Positions 33,201 through 41,151 of a stretch of 64,000 bases of DNA are shown piece after piece. Position 1 is the first letter of the stretch; each line of letters starts with the position of its first letter. Source of the stretch: Setophaga petechia. Lineage: Eukaryota > Chordata > Aves > Passeriformes > Parulidae. The position numbers and the translations under genes were made by a program. The stretch spans positions 5,696,501 through 5,760,500 of the forward strand of contig JANCRA010000010.1 of the NCBI GenBank assembly GCA_024362935.1. The letters are read 5' to 3'. Below the pieces are notes generated by a model. The model had not been told where the DNA came from. It saw only the letters and a program-made list of their open reading frames with translations, and searched no databases.

Positions 33201-36014
33201 CCGAGTCCGCGGTCGCCGGCGAGGACATTGTGGCGGGCAGGAGCCTCTGTACAGCCCCGCGGCACAGCCAGGCTCGATGAGACGCGAGAAAAAATCTGCC
33301 GCCGTCTTTCGTCTCTCTCCCCCAGCGCTGGCTTGGCTCTACCAAGCATCCACAGGCGCCCTTTTGCACCCCGCGGAAGAGGATCCCGATTCCAGCCGTG
33401 GGGCTTGAAAAGACCTAAAGGGCGGCATCGCCCTGCCCGGCTGTGCCGCGGCTCACCCGAGGCTGCCTCGTACCTGCGCTGCCGGGGACCGGGGGCTGCC
33501 GGAGCTCGGGCGGGCGCCGCCGATCAGCATCGGGGGGTTGGGGCGCTCGGGCGCTCTCTGTATCGGGCTGGGCGGGCGCCTCGCTGCCTCCTGGAGCTGC
33601 TCATCCCTGGAGTGCGAAGTTTCTCAGGGCTCAGCGCCGCCGCGGCACATCCGCACGCTGCGACCTCCGGCGAGCTGGTCCGGCTCCGTCCCGCGCAGCA
33701 TCTCCGGGAGCACCGGGAGCGCGGTCCCGCTCCTGCCCCTATTTACGGGCGGGCGGTGCGCGGCGAGGGGGCCGGGCGGGATCTCATTGGCCCCGGCGCG
33801 GGGAGTGGTGGCCCTGGCCCGGTCCCTGTCCCCTTCCCTGGCCGTGGCCCTCCCTGCGGGTGGGCAGAGCGATGCGCAGCCAGCGCCGACCCTGCGTGGT
33901 CGCTCGTCCCCCCAGGAGCTGAGGACCACTGGCCGTACCGGTGTGCAGCCGCCGGGGAGCTGAGGATGGAGGCTGTAATCCACAGAGCGGCTGCTCCACC
34001 GCTGCCCAGGCTCTGGCAGAATGCTGGAATAAACCCGTCACCCCTGGGAGCCCCTCGTGTCACATCCTGCACCCAGGCTGGGAGTGGGGATGGCGGTCAC
34101 TCCCGGTGCTGCTTCTCTCCCAGCCGCGGTCCTGCTTGCTCCCCAATCCTCATCACCCCACGAGCTGGGGACTCCCCAGCACCCCCGGCCCCGGGGCGAG
34201 CAGGGGGCTCAGCCCGGTGGGGTCCCCACGGCAGAGGGGGTGCCGCGGGCTGCGGACGGGGAAGGAGTGGCCACAGGGTGAAGGACACGCAGGAATGTCA
34301 TTATCCAGAGCTCAGGCGGTTTAGTGGGAAGAGGAGAGCTGGGGAATTGTTTTCCATTAGGGCAGCAAAAAGCTAATTTGGCGGCTGCGGCTGCTGCGAG
34401 TCAAGGGGTTGTTAACCCCCTGTGCCCTGGCTCAGCCTGTGCTGACTGGCTGCTCCTTTGCCCCTCCTGCGGCTGGGCCGGCTCTGCTTGCCCCTGGGCC
34501 GGCCTCGGAGCCAGCTCTGCTCCTTGCCAGGGACTGTTACCAGGCACTGGTGCCCGAGGGAGACACTCATTAAGGCGACCTTCATCCGTCCTGGCTGTGC
34601 CCGCTGAAATCAGGGAGGGCCACGACTCCTCCCTCTGCCTTTTGGGGGGACCCGCATGCCCTGAGCGCACCCTGAGCTGTCCTGTGGGTGCAGGAGGGCC
34701 CCAGCCCCTGTGTGAGGCTCTGCAGAGCATCTCCCCTGAGGTGCTGTGACCAAGGGCAGTGCTGGATGCTTCAGCCGCCCTGCAGCGACCCCGGGCTCAG
34801 GCACTGGCCCGAGGGCTGCAGCCTCAGCAAGCGCTGAAGCACCGCATCGATCCCCGAGCCTCTGAGTGGGGGTGCCAGAGGAGGAGGAGGAGGATGGCTA
34901 CTGCTCTTTGGCTGCATTTGAGCATGGACTGGGGGGACACCAGCGGGGGATGCTGGTGTGGGAGCTCAGGGGGGGTTGTCTGAGCTCTGTGTTCCCTGGC
35001 AGGACCGAGCGCGCCACCGCGGTGCTGCTGGCGGATCCCTGCTTCCAGCTGCGCTCCATCCAGTACCTGCTGGGCCACGCCGAGCCCTCGGCCCTGGCAG
35101 CGGCCGCCCCGGCCACGGACAAGCGCCACTTCTCCCTGCACACCTGTGAGTGTTGGCACTGCACTGGGAGCTGGGCTCTGCTCGCCTCCCACCCACAGCT
35201 GGGGAGGGAGGAATGGGGCTGCTGGTGCCTGTGTGCCCTGCAATGGGGCTGCTGGTGCCTGTGTCCCCTGCAATGGGGCTGCTGGTGCCTGTGTCCCCTG
35301 CAACATCCCAGCCCTTTTAGTCTCTGGGGACAGGTGTCTATGCCCTCCTCTACCACCCCAGGAGCAGCACTTTGGATGGGGATGTATCCAGTAGTTCTGC
35401 CCTTCTCAGTGTCTGGTGCTCCCTGTCCTGCTGGTCCCCAAGGGCAGCTGCAGCCCCTGTGCATCACTCAGCAGCCTCAGGACAGCCTGAGGGTCCCATT
35501 CACCCCACAAACACCCACTGTGCTCCCCAGACACAGAGTACATCAGTACTGAGGAGCTGACAAAGGTGGAAAAGATGCTGAACCATCTGAGTGAGGAGTC
35601 CAAGCAGGCAGCTGCAACCACACTGGTGAGTCCTGCCCCTGCCCCAGCCCTGTTCCAGCCCTTGACAGCAGGCCTGGGACACGGGACTTTGGATGGCCCT
35701 GCTAACTCCTGGTAACCCCCACAGCCCACCAGCGAGGAGGACCTGTGCCCCATCTGCTACGCACACCCCATCTCGGCCATCTTCAGGCCCTGCTCCCACA
35801 AGTCATGCAAGTGAGTAGCTCCCATGCCTGACCTCCACCGGGATGACTGCCAGCCCCTGGCCCTGCCCTGTGCTCTGTGGGTGGGGGCTGATGCTCTTTC
35901 CTCCTCTGTCCCAGAGCCTGCATCAACCAGCACCTGATGAACAACAAGGACTGCTTCTTCTGTAAGGCCACCATCACAGGGGTGGATGACTTCACCAAGC
36001 CAGCCAGCTCGTAG
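250..36014 (+). CDS. RNF123: RNF123 (KPC1) E3 ubiquitin ligase, 28 coding exons, 5' part missing
   Basis: RNF123/KPC1 is the catalytic subunit of the KPC ubiquitin ligase. With UBAC1 it ubiquitinates cytoplasmic p27Kip1, and it also acts on the NF-kB precursor p105 (family knowledge). Coding exons, all bounded by AG/GT: 250-354, 485-610, 1779-1871, 2064-2137, 2596-2713, 3189-3288, 3704-3765, 3858-3929, 4571-4691, 5457-5558, 6735-6841, 7338-7536, 8133-8278, 8466-8549, 8850-8957, 11548-11725, 12685-12759, 13163-13250, 13510-13597, 13722-13806, 21445-21584, 21698-21886, 23417-23492, 23655-23739, 35003-35145, 35531-35625, 35725-35810, 35915-36014. They total 3,045 nt, and phases agree at every junction, giving 1,014 aa. 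The human protein is about 1,314 aa, so roughly the first 300 residues, including the SPRY domain, lie left of the window. Recognisable stretches include [56 protein letters not shown] and [18 protein letters not shown]. The stop codon is at 36012-36014. Exon 1 in this list is an internal exon. Confidence 0.97.
611..1778 (+). other. RNF123 intron, no other feature seen
   Basis: This is a GT-AG intron of about 1.2 kb. It contains a short CTG run near 1129-1150. No additional exon, RNA gene or transposon was recognised. The similar-sized intron 5559-6734 and the shorter introns 2714-3188, 3930-4570, 4692-5456, 6842-7337 and 7537-8132 were read the same way; only the last holds something notable (the hairpin at 7803-7868). 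Confidence 0.6.
2138..2595 (+). other. RNF123: U12-type (minor spliceosome) intron in RNF123
   Basis: The intron starts with GTATCCTTTG, an exact match to the U12-type 5' splice site. Its 3' end carries TGCTTTAAC (2577-2585), close to the U12 branch-site consensus TTCCTTAAC. The branch adenosine lies 11-12 nt before the terminal AG, as is usual for this class. Using these sites joins the flanking exons in frame as [14 protein letters not shown]. The nearer AG at 2589-2590 would break the frame. All the other RNF123 introns in the window look U2-type. Confidence 0.88.
7803..7868. repeat. near-perfect inverted repeat / hairpin in an RNF123 intron
   Basis: Bases 7803-7832 pair with 7839-7868 in reverse complement, with one A/C mismatch (7822 with 7849) and a 6-nt loop (7833-7838). 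That is 29 of 30 pairs. A further 8-nt pairing (7762-7769 with 7871-7878) flanks it, separated by a 33-nt unpaired stretch on the left arm only. It lies inside the intron 7537-8132, away from splice sites. It could be a short hairpin RNA or miRNA-like precursor, or the scar of a template-switch inverted duplication. I do not recognise either arm as a known miRNA. Confidence 0.9.
8958..11547 (+). other. RNF123 intron, 2.6 kb
   Basis: This intron lies between the exons ending YSK and starting EKMQDIYW. It turns AT-rich from about 10,340 to 10,990. Apart from the weak candidate cassette exon at 10990-11088, no coding, RNA or mobile sequence was recognised. Confidence 0.6.
10990..11088 (+). other. 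possible 99-nt cassette exon in RNF123 (weak)
   Basis: This is a 99-nt open segment between exons 8850-8957 and 11548-11725. It is preceded by a pyrimidine-rich stretch ending in TTTAG and followed by GTGTGAG. Both flanking exons are in phase 0 here, and the segment reads through as 33 residues beginning [20 protein letters not shown], so inclusion would keep frame. The joined flanking exons ([11 protein letters not shown]) already match the mammalian protein without it. It may be chance or a lineage-specific alternative exon. Confidence 0.2.
11726..12684 (+). other. RNF123 intron, 1 kb
   Basis: This is an ordinary GT-AG intron. The only structure seen is a small inverted repeat, TGCTCTTG / CAAGAGCA with a 6-nt loop, at 12313-12334. 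No further feature is supported. Confidence 0.55.
14599..14625 (+). other. RNF123: candidate 27-nt cassette microexon in RNF123
   Basis: This is a 27-nt segment between the constitutive exons 13722-13806 and 21445-21584. It is preceded by a long pyrimidine tract with UGC motifs and an AG, and followed by a near-consensus donor (CCAGA, then GTAAGT). Incoming and outgoing phases are both 1, matching the neighbours exactly. Inclusion would add nine residues, R-DLSVASFQ, before the K-PCPS segment without a frame break. The mammalian protein I recall lacks this insertion. Size and layout resemble SRRM4-dependent neural microexons; that assignment is inference. Confidence 0.5.
15748..15959. repeat. 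tandem repeat, three units of about 71 bp
   Basis: Three head-to-tail units start at 15748, 15819 and 15889. Each begins GTGCTGC(A/G)GGGACTTG and ends with a GCCAGG-TGCTGT-CCTGGC inverted motif followed by ACACACAG. Units 2 and 3 are the closest to each other. The array makes open frames in several phases (for example 15359-16096), which are repeat artefacts and not genes. Confidence 0.92.
16318..16572 (-). mobile_element. CR1-type LINE 3' fragment (minus orientation)
   Basis: The segment starts with CATAGAATGGTTTGGATTGG and continues through CCAACCCCCTGCCATGAGC, AGACCAGGTTGCTCCAAGC and TCTAATCTAAACCTG. These are hallmark blocks of the avian CR1 3' region in reverse complement. Because the CR1 3' terminus is at the left, the element is inserted in minus orientation. 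It is a 5'-truncated, diverged copy without an ORF, as is usual for CR1. Confidence 0.92.
20803..21145 (+). mobile_element. solo-LTR-like element, about 340 bp
   Basis: The segment begins TGTAGCAGG. It carries a TATA-like CCCATAAAAAGGGG at about 20991-21004, then a CAATAAAACC poly(A) signal (AATAAA at 21062-21067) some 65 nt later. It ends near a ...TTTTGCA terminus at about 21145. This promoter then poly(A) order over a few hundred bases is the layout of a retroviral LTR. No flanking internal retroviral sequence was seen, so a solo LTR is likely. I could not settle target-site duplications, so the ends are approximate. Confidence 0.6.
21887..23416 (+). other. RNF123 intron, 1.5 kb
   Basis: This intron starts with a weak donor (CAG, then GTACCC). 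It contains a 43-bp direct duplication at about 23206-23291. No other feature was recognised. Confidence 0.55.
23206..23291. repeat. direct duplication, two units of about 43 bp
   Basis: Two adjacent copies contain TGCCAGGGCCAAGCT(G/A)GGTG followed by TGTGCTGTGAGCCTCCCTC. They differ at very few positions, suggesting a recent duplication within the intron. Confidence 0.85.
28630..28773. repeat. short tandem array, about eight units of 17-18 bp
   Basis: The array repeats CCCAAAGCCAGTCCTTAT with a shorter variant CCCAGAGCCATCCTTAT. About eight units lie head to tail, with 17-bp and 18-bp forms interspersed. It lies in the large RNF123 intron. The peptide-like repeats in its open frames (PKPVLI..., PKAILI...) come from the array. 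Confidence 0.92.
30813..30818 (-). terminator. AMIGO3: putative AMIGO3 poly(A) signal (AATAAA on minus strand)
   Basis: On the minus strand GGAATAAAAATGCC is followed within about 10 nt by a T-rich run. This would end the AMIGO3 transcript near 30,795 with a 3' UTR of about 0.9 kb. It is the clearest canonical signal I saw downstream of the stop codon. Confidence 0.55.
31702..33228 (-). CDS. AMIGO3: AMIGO3, LRR/Ig transmembrane adhesion protein, single coding exon
   Basis: The AMIGO family are type I membrane adhesion proteins of neurons and other cells; AMIGO3 has been linked to Nogo-receptor signalling (family knowledge). This ORF gives 508 aa. It has a hydrophobic signal segment (about 15-30), an LRRNT cysteine cluster CPDTCIC (36-42), six leucine-rich repeats (about 65-215), an LRRCT (CSC at 225-227 to C276), an Ig-like domain (about 285-375), a membrane span [20 protein letters not shown] (389-408), and a cytoplasmic tail with the family motifs [12 protein letters not shown] and [10 protein letters not shown]-glycosylation sites cluster in the Ig domain. 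The ATG at 33228 has a good context (GCCACA before it) and directly precedes the signal segment. The open frame runs further upstream but has no ATG there. The gene is nested antisense in an RNF123 intron. Paralogue choice rests on synteny next to GMPPB; AMIGO1 or AMIGO2 is unlikely. Confidence 0.93.
   Translation of the reverse strand: MSSPATADSVWPRVAKLLLLLLQLCAPRASPRPHRCPDTCICTSDLLSCSRQTLRWVPQALPPTTTTLDLSHNALTQLQDHWLAALPHLEALHISHNQIRDLSQRAFHNASFLRHLDMSSNHLQAVERHYFEALVSLEELLLYDNHIKRVDENAFAKLSDLKKVYLSWNNLTTFPFHAVQGLGIHKLRTLDLSSNSLSSIPVEVLAALPENVGNGLYLHNNPIRCSCQLYLMLQRWNQRGFSSVKDFSEEHTCKVSDNAPRSLIKFLKHRDMFENCSGSSEDAHLSHLEVVVGQPVLLTCNSSNSSLPHTATTSMWITPHHEPIKHPGNSNRSLEVYGNGSLRIAAAKPWLSGVYVGLAMNSPYNFSRMCEFNVTVLYPKAAGETFSTGLTTLLGCIVSLVLVIIYLYLTPCRCLGCCRKPAPLSPPQECSAQSSILSTTPPATDGPHRKASANKHVVFLEPIRETQNGKIRLALGEDFPDPKHPKVLQVKSDSESISSVFSDTPIVS
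33050..33980. promoter_or_regulatory. AMIGO3: CpG island over the AMIGO3 5' end
   Basis: From the AMIGO3 signal-peptide region to about 0.75 kb upstream of its ATG the sequence is dense in CpG and GC boxes, unlike the surrounding RNF123 intron. It is the likely AMIGO3 promoter and 5' UTR. No convincing TATA box was seen. Minus-strand donor-like motifs near 33,456 and 33,472 could mark a short noncoding first exon, but no matching acceptor at sensible spacing was found. Confidence 0.6.
33229..35002 (+). other. right part of the 11.3-kb RNF123 intron (AMIGO3 upstream region)
   Basis: This stretch separates the AMIGO3 start from the RNF123 exon at 35003. The first 0.75 kb is the CpG island. The rest is GC-rich with long but unsupported open frames. 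A GGA run encoding acidic residues lies at 34878-34895. No further gene is supported. Confidence 0.55.
35212..35301. repeat. 30-bp tandem repeat, three units
   Basis: Three units start at 35212, 35242 and 35272, each AATGGGGCTGCTGGTGCCTG followed by TGT(G/C)CCCTGC. Units 2 and 3 are identical and unit 1 differs at one base. They lie in the RNF123 intron 35146-35530 and do not affect the splice sites. Confidence 0.95.
35725..36014 (+). other. RNF123: RNF123 C-terminal RING finger (C3HC4), last two exons
   Basis: The last two exons encode a complete C3HC4 RING: a CPIC pair, then C-S-H-K-S-C-K-A-C, then a final CFFC pair after [10 protein letters not shown]. All eight zinc ligands are present, so E2 binding and ligase activity should be intact. 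The domain is split by the intron 35811-35914, which falls inside the lysine codon between the second and third cysteine groups. A short acidic and serine-rich tail of about 17 residues follows. The residue after the third cysteine is Ser; I recall Gly in the mammalian protein. Confidence 0.95.
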
Positions 36015-36354
36015 AGCCCAGCCCCACGGGCTCCCCCAGCGGAGCAGGGCAGCCCCCCCGCCTCACACTGCCTTCTCCCCAAACCCTGCCCTGCTCAGGG
36101 CTGTGCGCCCTCACCCAGAGGGGCAGACCCAGCCCGGGGCAGCAGCGTGAGGCGGGAGGGCTGCAGGGTGGGAAAGGCAGGTGCCCAGCAGCCTCTCTGC
36201 CCCAGGGGCCGTTCTCAGGGAGGGAGCCCAAGGCCTAAGCTCTGTGGCAGTGCTGGGAACACACGGCAGCCCCGGGGCCAGGGCAGGGGGGCTGGGCTGG
36301 GCGTTTGGGCTGTTAACTTGCCCCTGGCTGGGGGCTGACTTCATGAAAAGCAGC

Positions 36355-36360
36355 ATTAAA
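36355..36360 (+). terminator. RNF123: RNF123 poly(A) signal (ATTAAA)
   Basis: ATTAAA lies 341 nt after the stop codon, with a GT-rich stretch (TTATGTGGTG) about 15 nt further on. This predicts cleavage near 36,375. No AATAAA precedes it in the 3' UTR. Confidence 0.7.
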
Positions 36361-36461
36361 TTATTCTTCCTTATGTGGTGCCCTGAAAGATGGGAAAGGG
36401 AAGGTCCCTGGTGTTGGGGCTGCACTCAGGTGATGCTTAACAGTAAATGGAAATATAAATA

Positions 36462-36467
36462 TTTAAT
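36462..36467 (-). terminator. GMPPB: GMPPB poly(A) signal (ATTAAA on minus strand)
   Basis: On the minus strand GGATTAAATATTTAT lies about 40 nt after the GMPPB stop codon. If used, the GMPPB 3' UTR is only about 60 nt and the transcript ends within roughly 70-90 bp of the RNF123 end. Readthrough into overlapping 3' ends is possible. Confidence 0.55.
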
Positions 36468-36505
36468 CCAAGGAGAGCTGGGAACACGGGGCCTGCTGGG
36501 GGCTG

Positions 36506-38601
<2,096 letters not shown>

Positions 38602-39110
38602 CCCCCGCGTCCCGCGTCTCACGCCAGCGCCCGCAACGACACGTCAGCGCCGGGCGCGCCGGGCGCGTCACCGCCGCGCAGCACAGCTCCGCCCGCCGGG
38701 CCCTGCCTCCGCCGGCCCTACCGCCCGCCCGATACACCGCCCCGCCCGGGGCCTGCCTCCCCCGGCCCTACCGCCCGCCCCGATACACCGCCCCGCCCGG
38801 GGCCTGCCTCCGCCGGCCCCTACCGCCCGCCCCCGAAACACCGCCTTCCCGCCCGGCCCCGCCTCCGCCGGCCCCTACCGCCCGCCCGGGTCATACCGCC
38901 CGCCCCGCACACTCCCCCGCCCAGCCGGGTCTGAAGGCCCGCCCGGGGCCCATGGCCGTATGGCCGGGTCGTTGCTGCAGCCACCGCACCCTGCCCGGGG
39001 CGCCCTCGGGACGCAGCAGCCACGGGGCGAGCCCGATGAGAGGAGAGCAGCGGCCACAGCCGGAGCGGTTCCTCCAAACCCGCTAAACCCCACGGAGCAC
39101 ACGGCGGGAG
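38602..39110 (-). promoter_or_regulatory. GMPPB: GMPPB promoter CpG island
   Basis: This CpG-dense region of about 0.5 kb lies between the GMPPB start codon and the inferred IP6K1 3' end. It contains a CRE-like half site (ACGTCA at 38641-38646, TGACGT on the gene strand) and many CCCCGCCC boxes (Sp1-type on the gene strand), mostly within a tandem array (38702-38907). No TATA box was seen, which fits a housekeeping promoter. High CpG density continues into the GMPPB exons down to about 37,500. Confidence 0.65.
38702..38907. repeat. GC-rich tandem array, about four units of 50-54 bp
   Basis: Units begin near 38702, 38752, 38803 and 38857. They share CCTCCGCCGGCCC(C)TACCGCC and, in the first units, GATACACCGCCCCGCCCGG. 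Each of the first two units carries a CCCCGCCC box, so the array multiplies Sp1-type motifs about 0.1-0.3 kb upstream of the GMPPB ATG. Confidence 0.85.
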
Positions 39111-39146
39111 AGGCAGGCACGGCACGCCGCGGACAAAAACAGATCC

Positions 39147-39152
39147 TTTAAT
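39147..39152 (-). terminator. IP6K1: putative distal IP6K1 poly(A) signal (ATTAAA on minus strand)
   Basis: On the minus strand CCATTAAAGGATC is followed by GTTTTTGTCC. It would end IP6K1 near 39,130 with a 3' UTR of about 2 kb, leaving only about 0.5 kb to the GMPPB ATG. A closer AATAAA (TTTATT at 40031-40036 on the + strand) could give a shorter 3' UTR of about 1.1 kb. Confidence 0.5.
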
Positions 39153-41151
39153 GGTTTTTGGTTCTCTGTGAAGCACAAACAGGGTGGTTATTCATGTAAA
39201 AACAAACGGGGCCAAGGCTATGTACAAGCTGTGGAGTCCCACCGCGGTGGTCCGAAGGGAGGGAGGCGGCTCCCACTGAGCACCGGCAGCGTGGCCCGGC
39301 CGTCACGGCCCAGTGAGGCGGGGAAAGGCAGGAATGAGCGCGGGGGACAGCAAGGGGCTCTCCTGGCGGGGCGGCCCGGCTCATCCGAGCACAGCCCGCG
39401 GGGACAAGGACATGCAGAGGTGGGCGGCGATGGGCCACGCCAGGGCAGGGCCAGGGAATAATGCGGCTCTTGTGGGTACCTACACCCCTACACTCACCCA
39501 GCCTCGCTGCCTCCTGCAAACCTGCTCCCTGAAAATCCTGCGAGTCCTGGCAAGGTAGGGACCCGCAGGAGCAATGAAGTAACCCAGTGCAGGGCAGGCA
39601 GCGTGCCATGGATAAAGGTCCTTCTCCAGAGGATGGAAGGGGAGCAGTGGCTTGGGCAGGCTTTGAGGAGCTGAGAGACAGGCAGAGAAATGGGGCAGCT
39701 CTCCTGTCCCCTTCCACACCAGTGCCACAGACCTGTGCCTGAGATGTGGCAGCCGTGCTTTCCGAGCGGCCTCTGCGCACATGGAGTCGGCACACATGCG
39801 ACATGCGAGTATTCCCCAAACAAGCATCCCTGAAGTAATTAAAAAAAATCCCAACCCTGGCCTTGTGGTACACAGGGTCATGGTAATGCCATGGAGCAAG
39901 TCAGTGAGAGCGGGAGGGAGCAGCCAGGGCCCCAGCACAGAAACAGGAGCTGAGGTGGAGCAGGGATCGGTCCGGTACCACCAGGCCACAGTATCAAACA
40001 TTAATTCCTCATCAAAGGAGGCTGGGGACATTTATTTTGGGAGACACTGACTCTGTGAAGCAAAGCTGAACAGTCAGGCAGTGGTACTGAACAGTCAGGA
40101 CAGTGTCTCTCACTGCTCAGCTGGGTCACCCCCTCACCTGGCCTCTATAGAGACCCTCAGGGAGGGGATGGGGATCAGCCCTAAGCCTCAGCCTCCCCTT
40201 CCACCACCTCCAGACCTGTTGGAGAGCAGGGCCTGGGGGCAGAGGGTCCCCGGGGGAAGAGGGCAGCTTTGTGCTGGAGGGACATACTCTGTACTTTACA
40301 GGAGGGGAAGGGTTGAAATGGTCCATAATGCCCCACTGCACAGCTGGGGTCATGTTAACTGCTACAGATACTATTGCTAGCCCACGAGCTGAGCGCTTTC
40401 AAGTCAGTGGTCCAGGGCAGAGTCACTCCTGCAGAGCCCTGTGCCTGCCCATGCCATGCCATGCCATGCCATCAGGGAGTGAGCAGAACCCAGGTTCAAG
40501 CACGGCTTCACCTGTGTGGCATTCCCTGCGGGCCACAGCTCTGCCAGGGACTGCATTTGGTCATTTCATTTCCGTGTTTGGGGTAGATACTCACAGTGCC
40601 CAAACAGCAGAAAAAGGCAGCATCAAAAGCAAAGCCCCATTGGCAAAACCCAGGGCAGAGCCCGCGACACCAAACACAGGGACCGGCACCTGACTGCTCA
40701 CCGGGGGCCTCACAGACACTGCAAACCGTCAGGCAAGCGCCCTTTCCAACAACTCAGGAGAAATTCAAAGGGGAGGCTTCTGAAACAGAAGGTTCTTCAC
40801 CCCAGAGCTCCAGCCTCACAAAGAACCCTGGGCTCTCCTGCTTTCTCTTCCCTATGTCCAGGTCCTCCCTCCAGAACGCACATATGACAAGCGAAGAACC
40901 GGGACACCTGACACCCAGCAGGCATCTACAGAGCCTCCTGCAGAAGGCAGAGCAAGTGCGGTCAGAACCATCCGGTCAGCACGAGGAGTTCTTCCATCCT
41001 GCCTCACCTCAGCTCTTCTATCCAAGTACATTAAAAAACAACAGAGCAATACAGTTGTTTAAAACCAAATTTGTCTGTGTGTTTCCTGTGGTAGTGGGTG
41101 GTCTTGTCTGCTCCTGCCACCAGGACAAGAATAAGAGGCCACAGCCCAGAG
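39153..41151 (-). other. IP6K1: probable IP6K1 3' UTR
   Basis: This 2-kb stretch follows the IP6K1 stop codon on the minus strand. It holds no open frame with family resemblance and two plausible poly(A) signals (AATAAA at 40036-40031 and ATTAAA at 39152-39147). A pentamer microsatellite, (CCATG)4 plus CCAT, lies at 40449-40472. Extent is inferred from the signals, not from transcripts. Confidence 0.55.
40449..40472. repeat. CCATG pentamer microsatellite
   Basis: Four perfect CCATG units plus CCAT lie in the probable IP6K1 3' UTR. The tract is short enough to be length-variable between individuals. Confidence 0.9.

Noticed and set aside
33412..33474. Possible 5' UTR intron of AMIGO3 (donor-like motifs near 33,456 and 33,472, acceptor-like near 33,415)
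   Set aside because: It would be only 42-60 nt long, too short for a normal vertebrate intron, with no supporting branch site.
33048..34376. 442-codon open frame on the + strand
   Set aside because: It is antisense to the AMIGO3 5' end and CpG island. The length is explained by GC-rich sequence poor in stop codons, and composition is Arg/Pro/Gly/Ala-rich with no domain.
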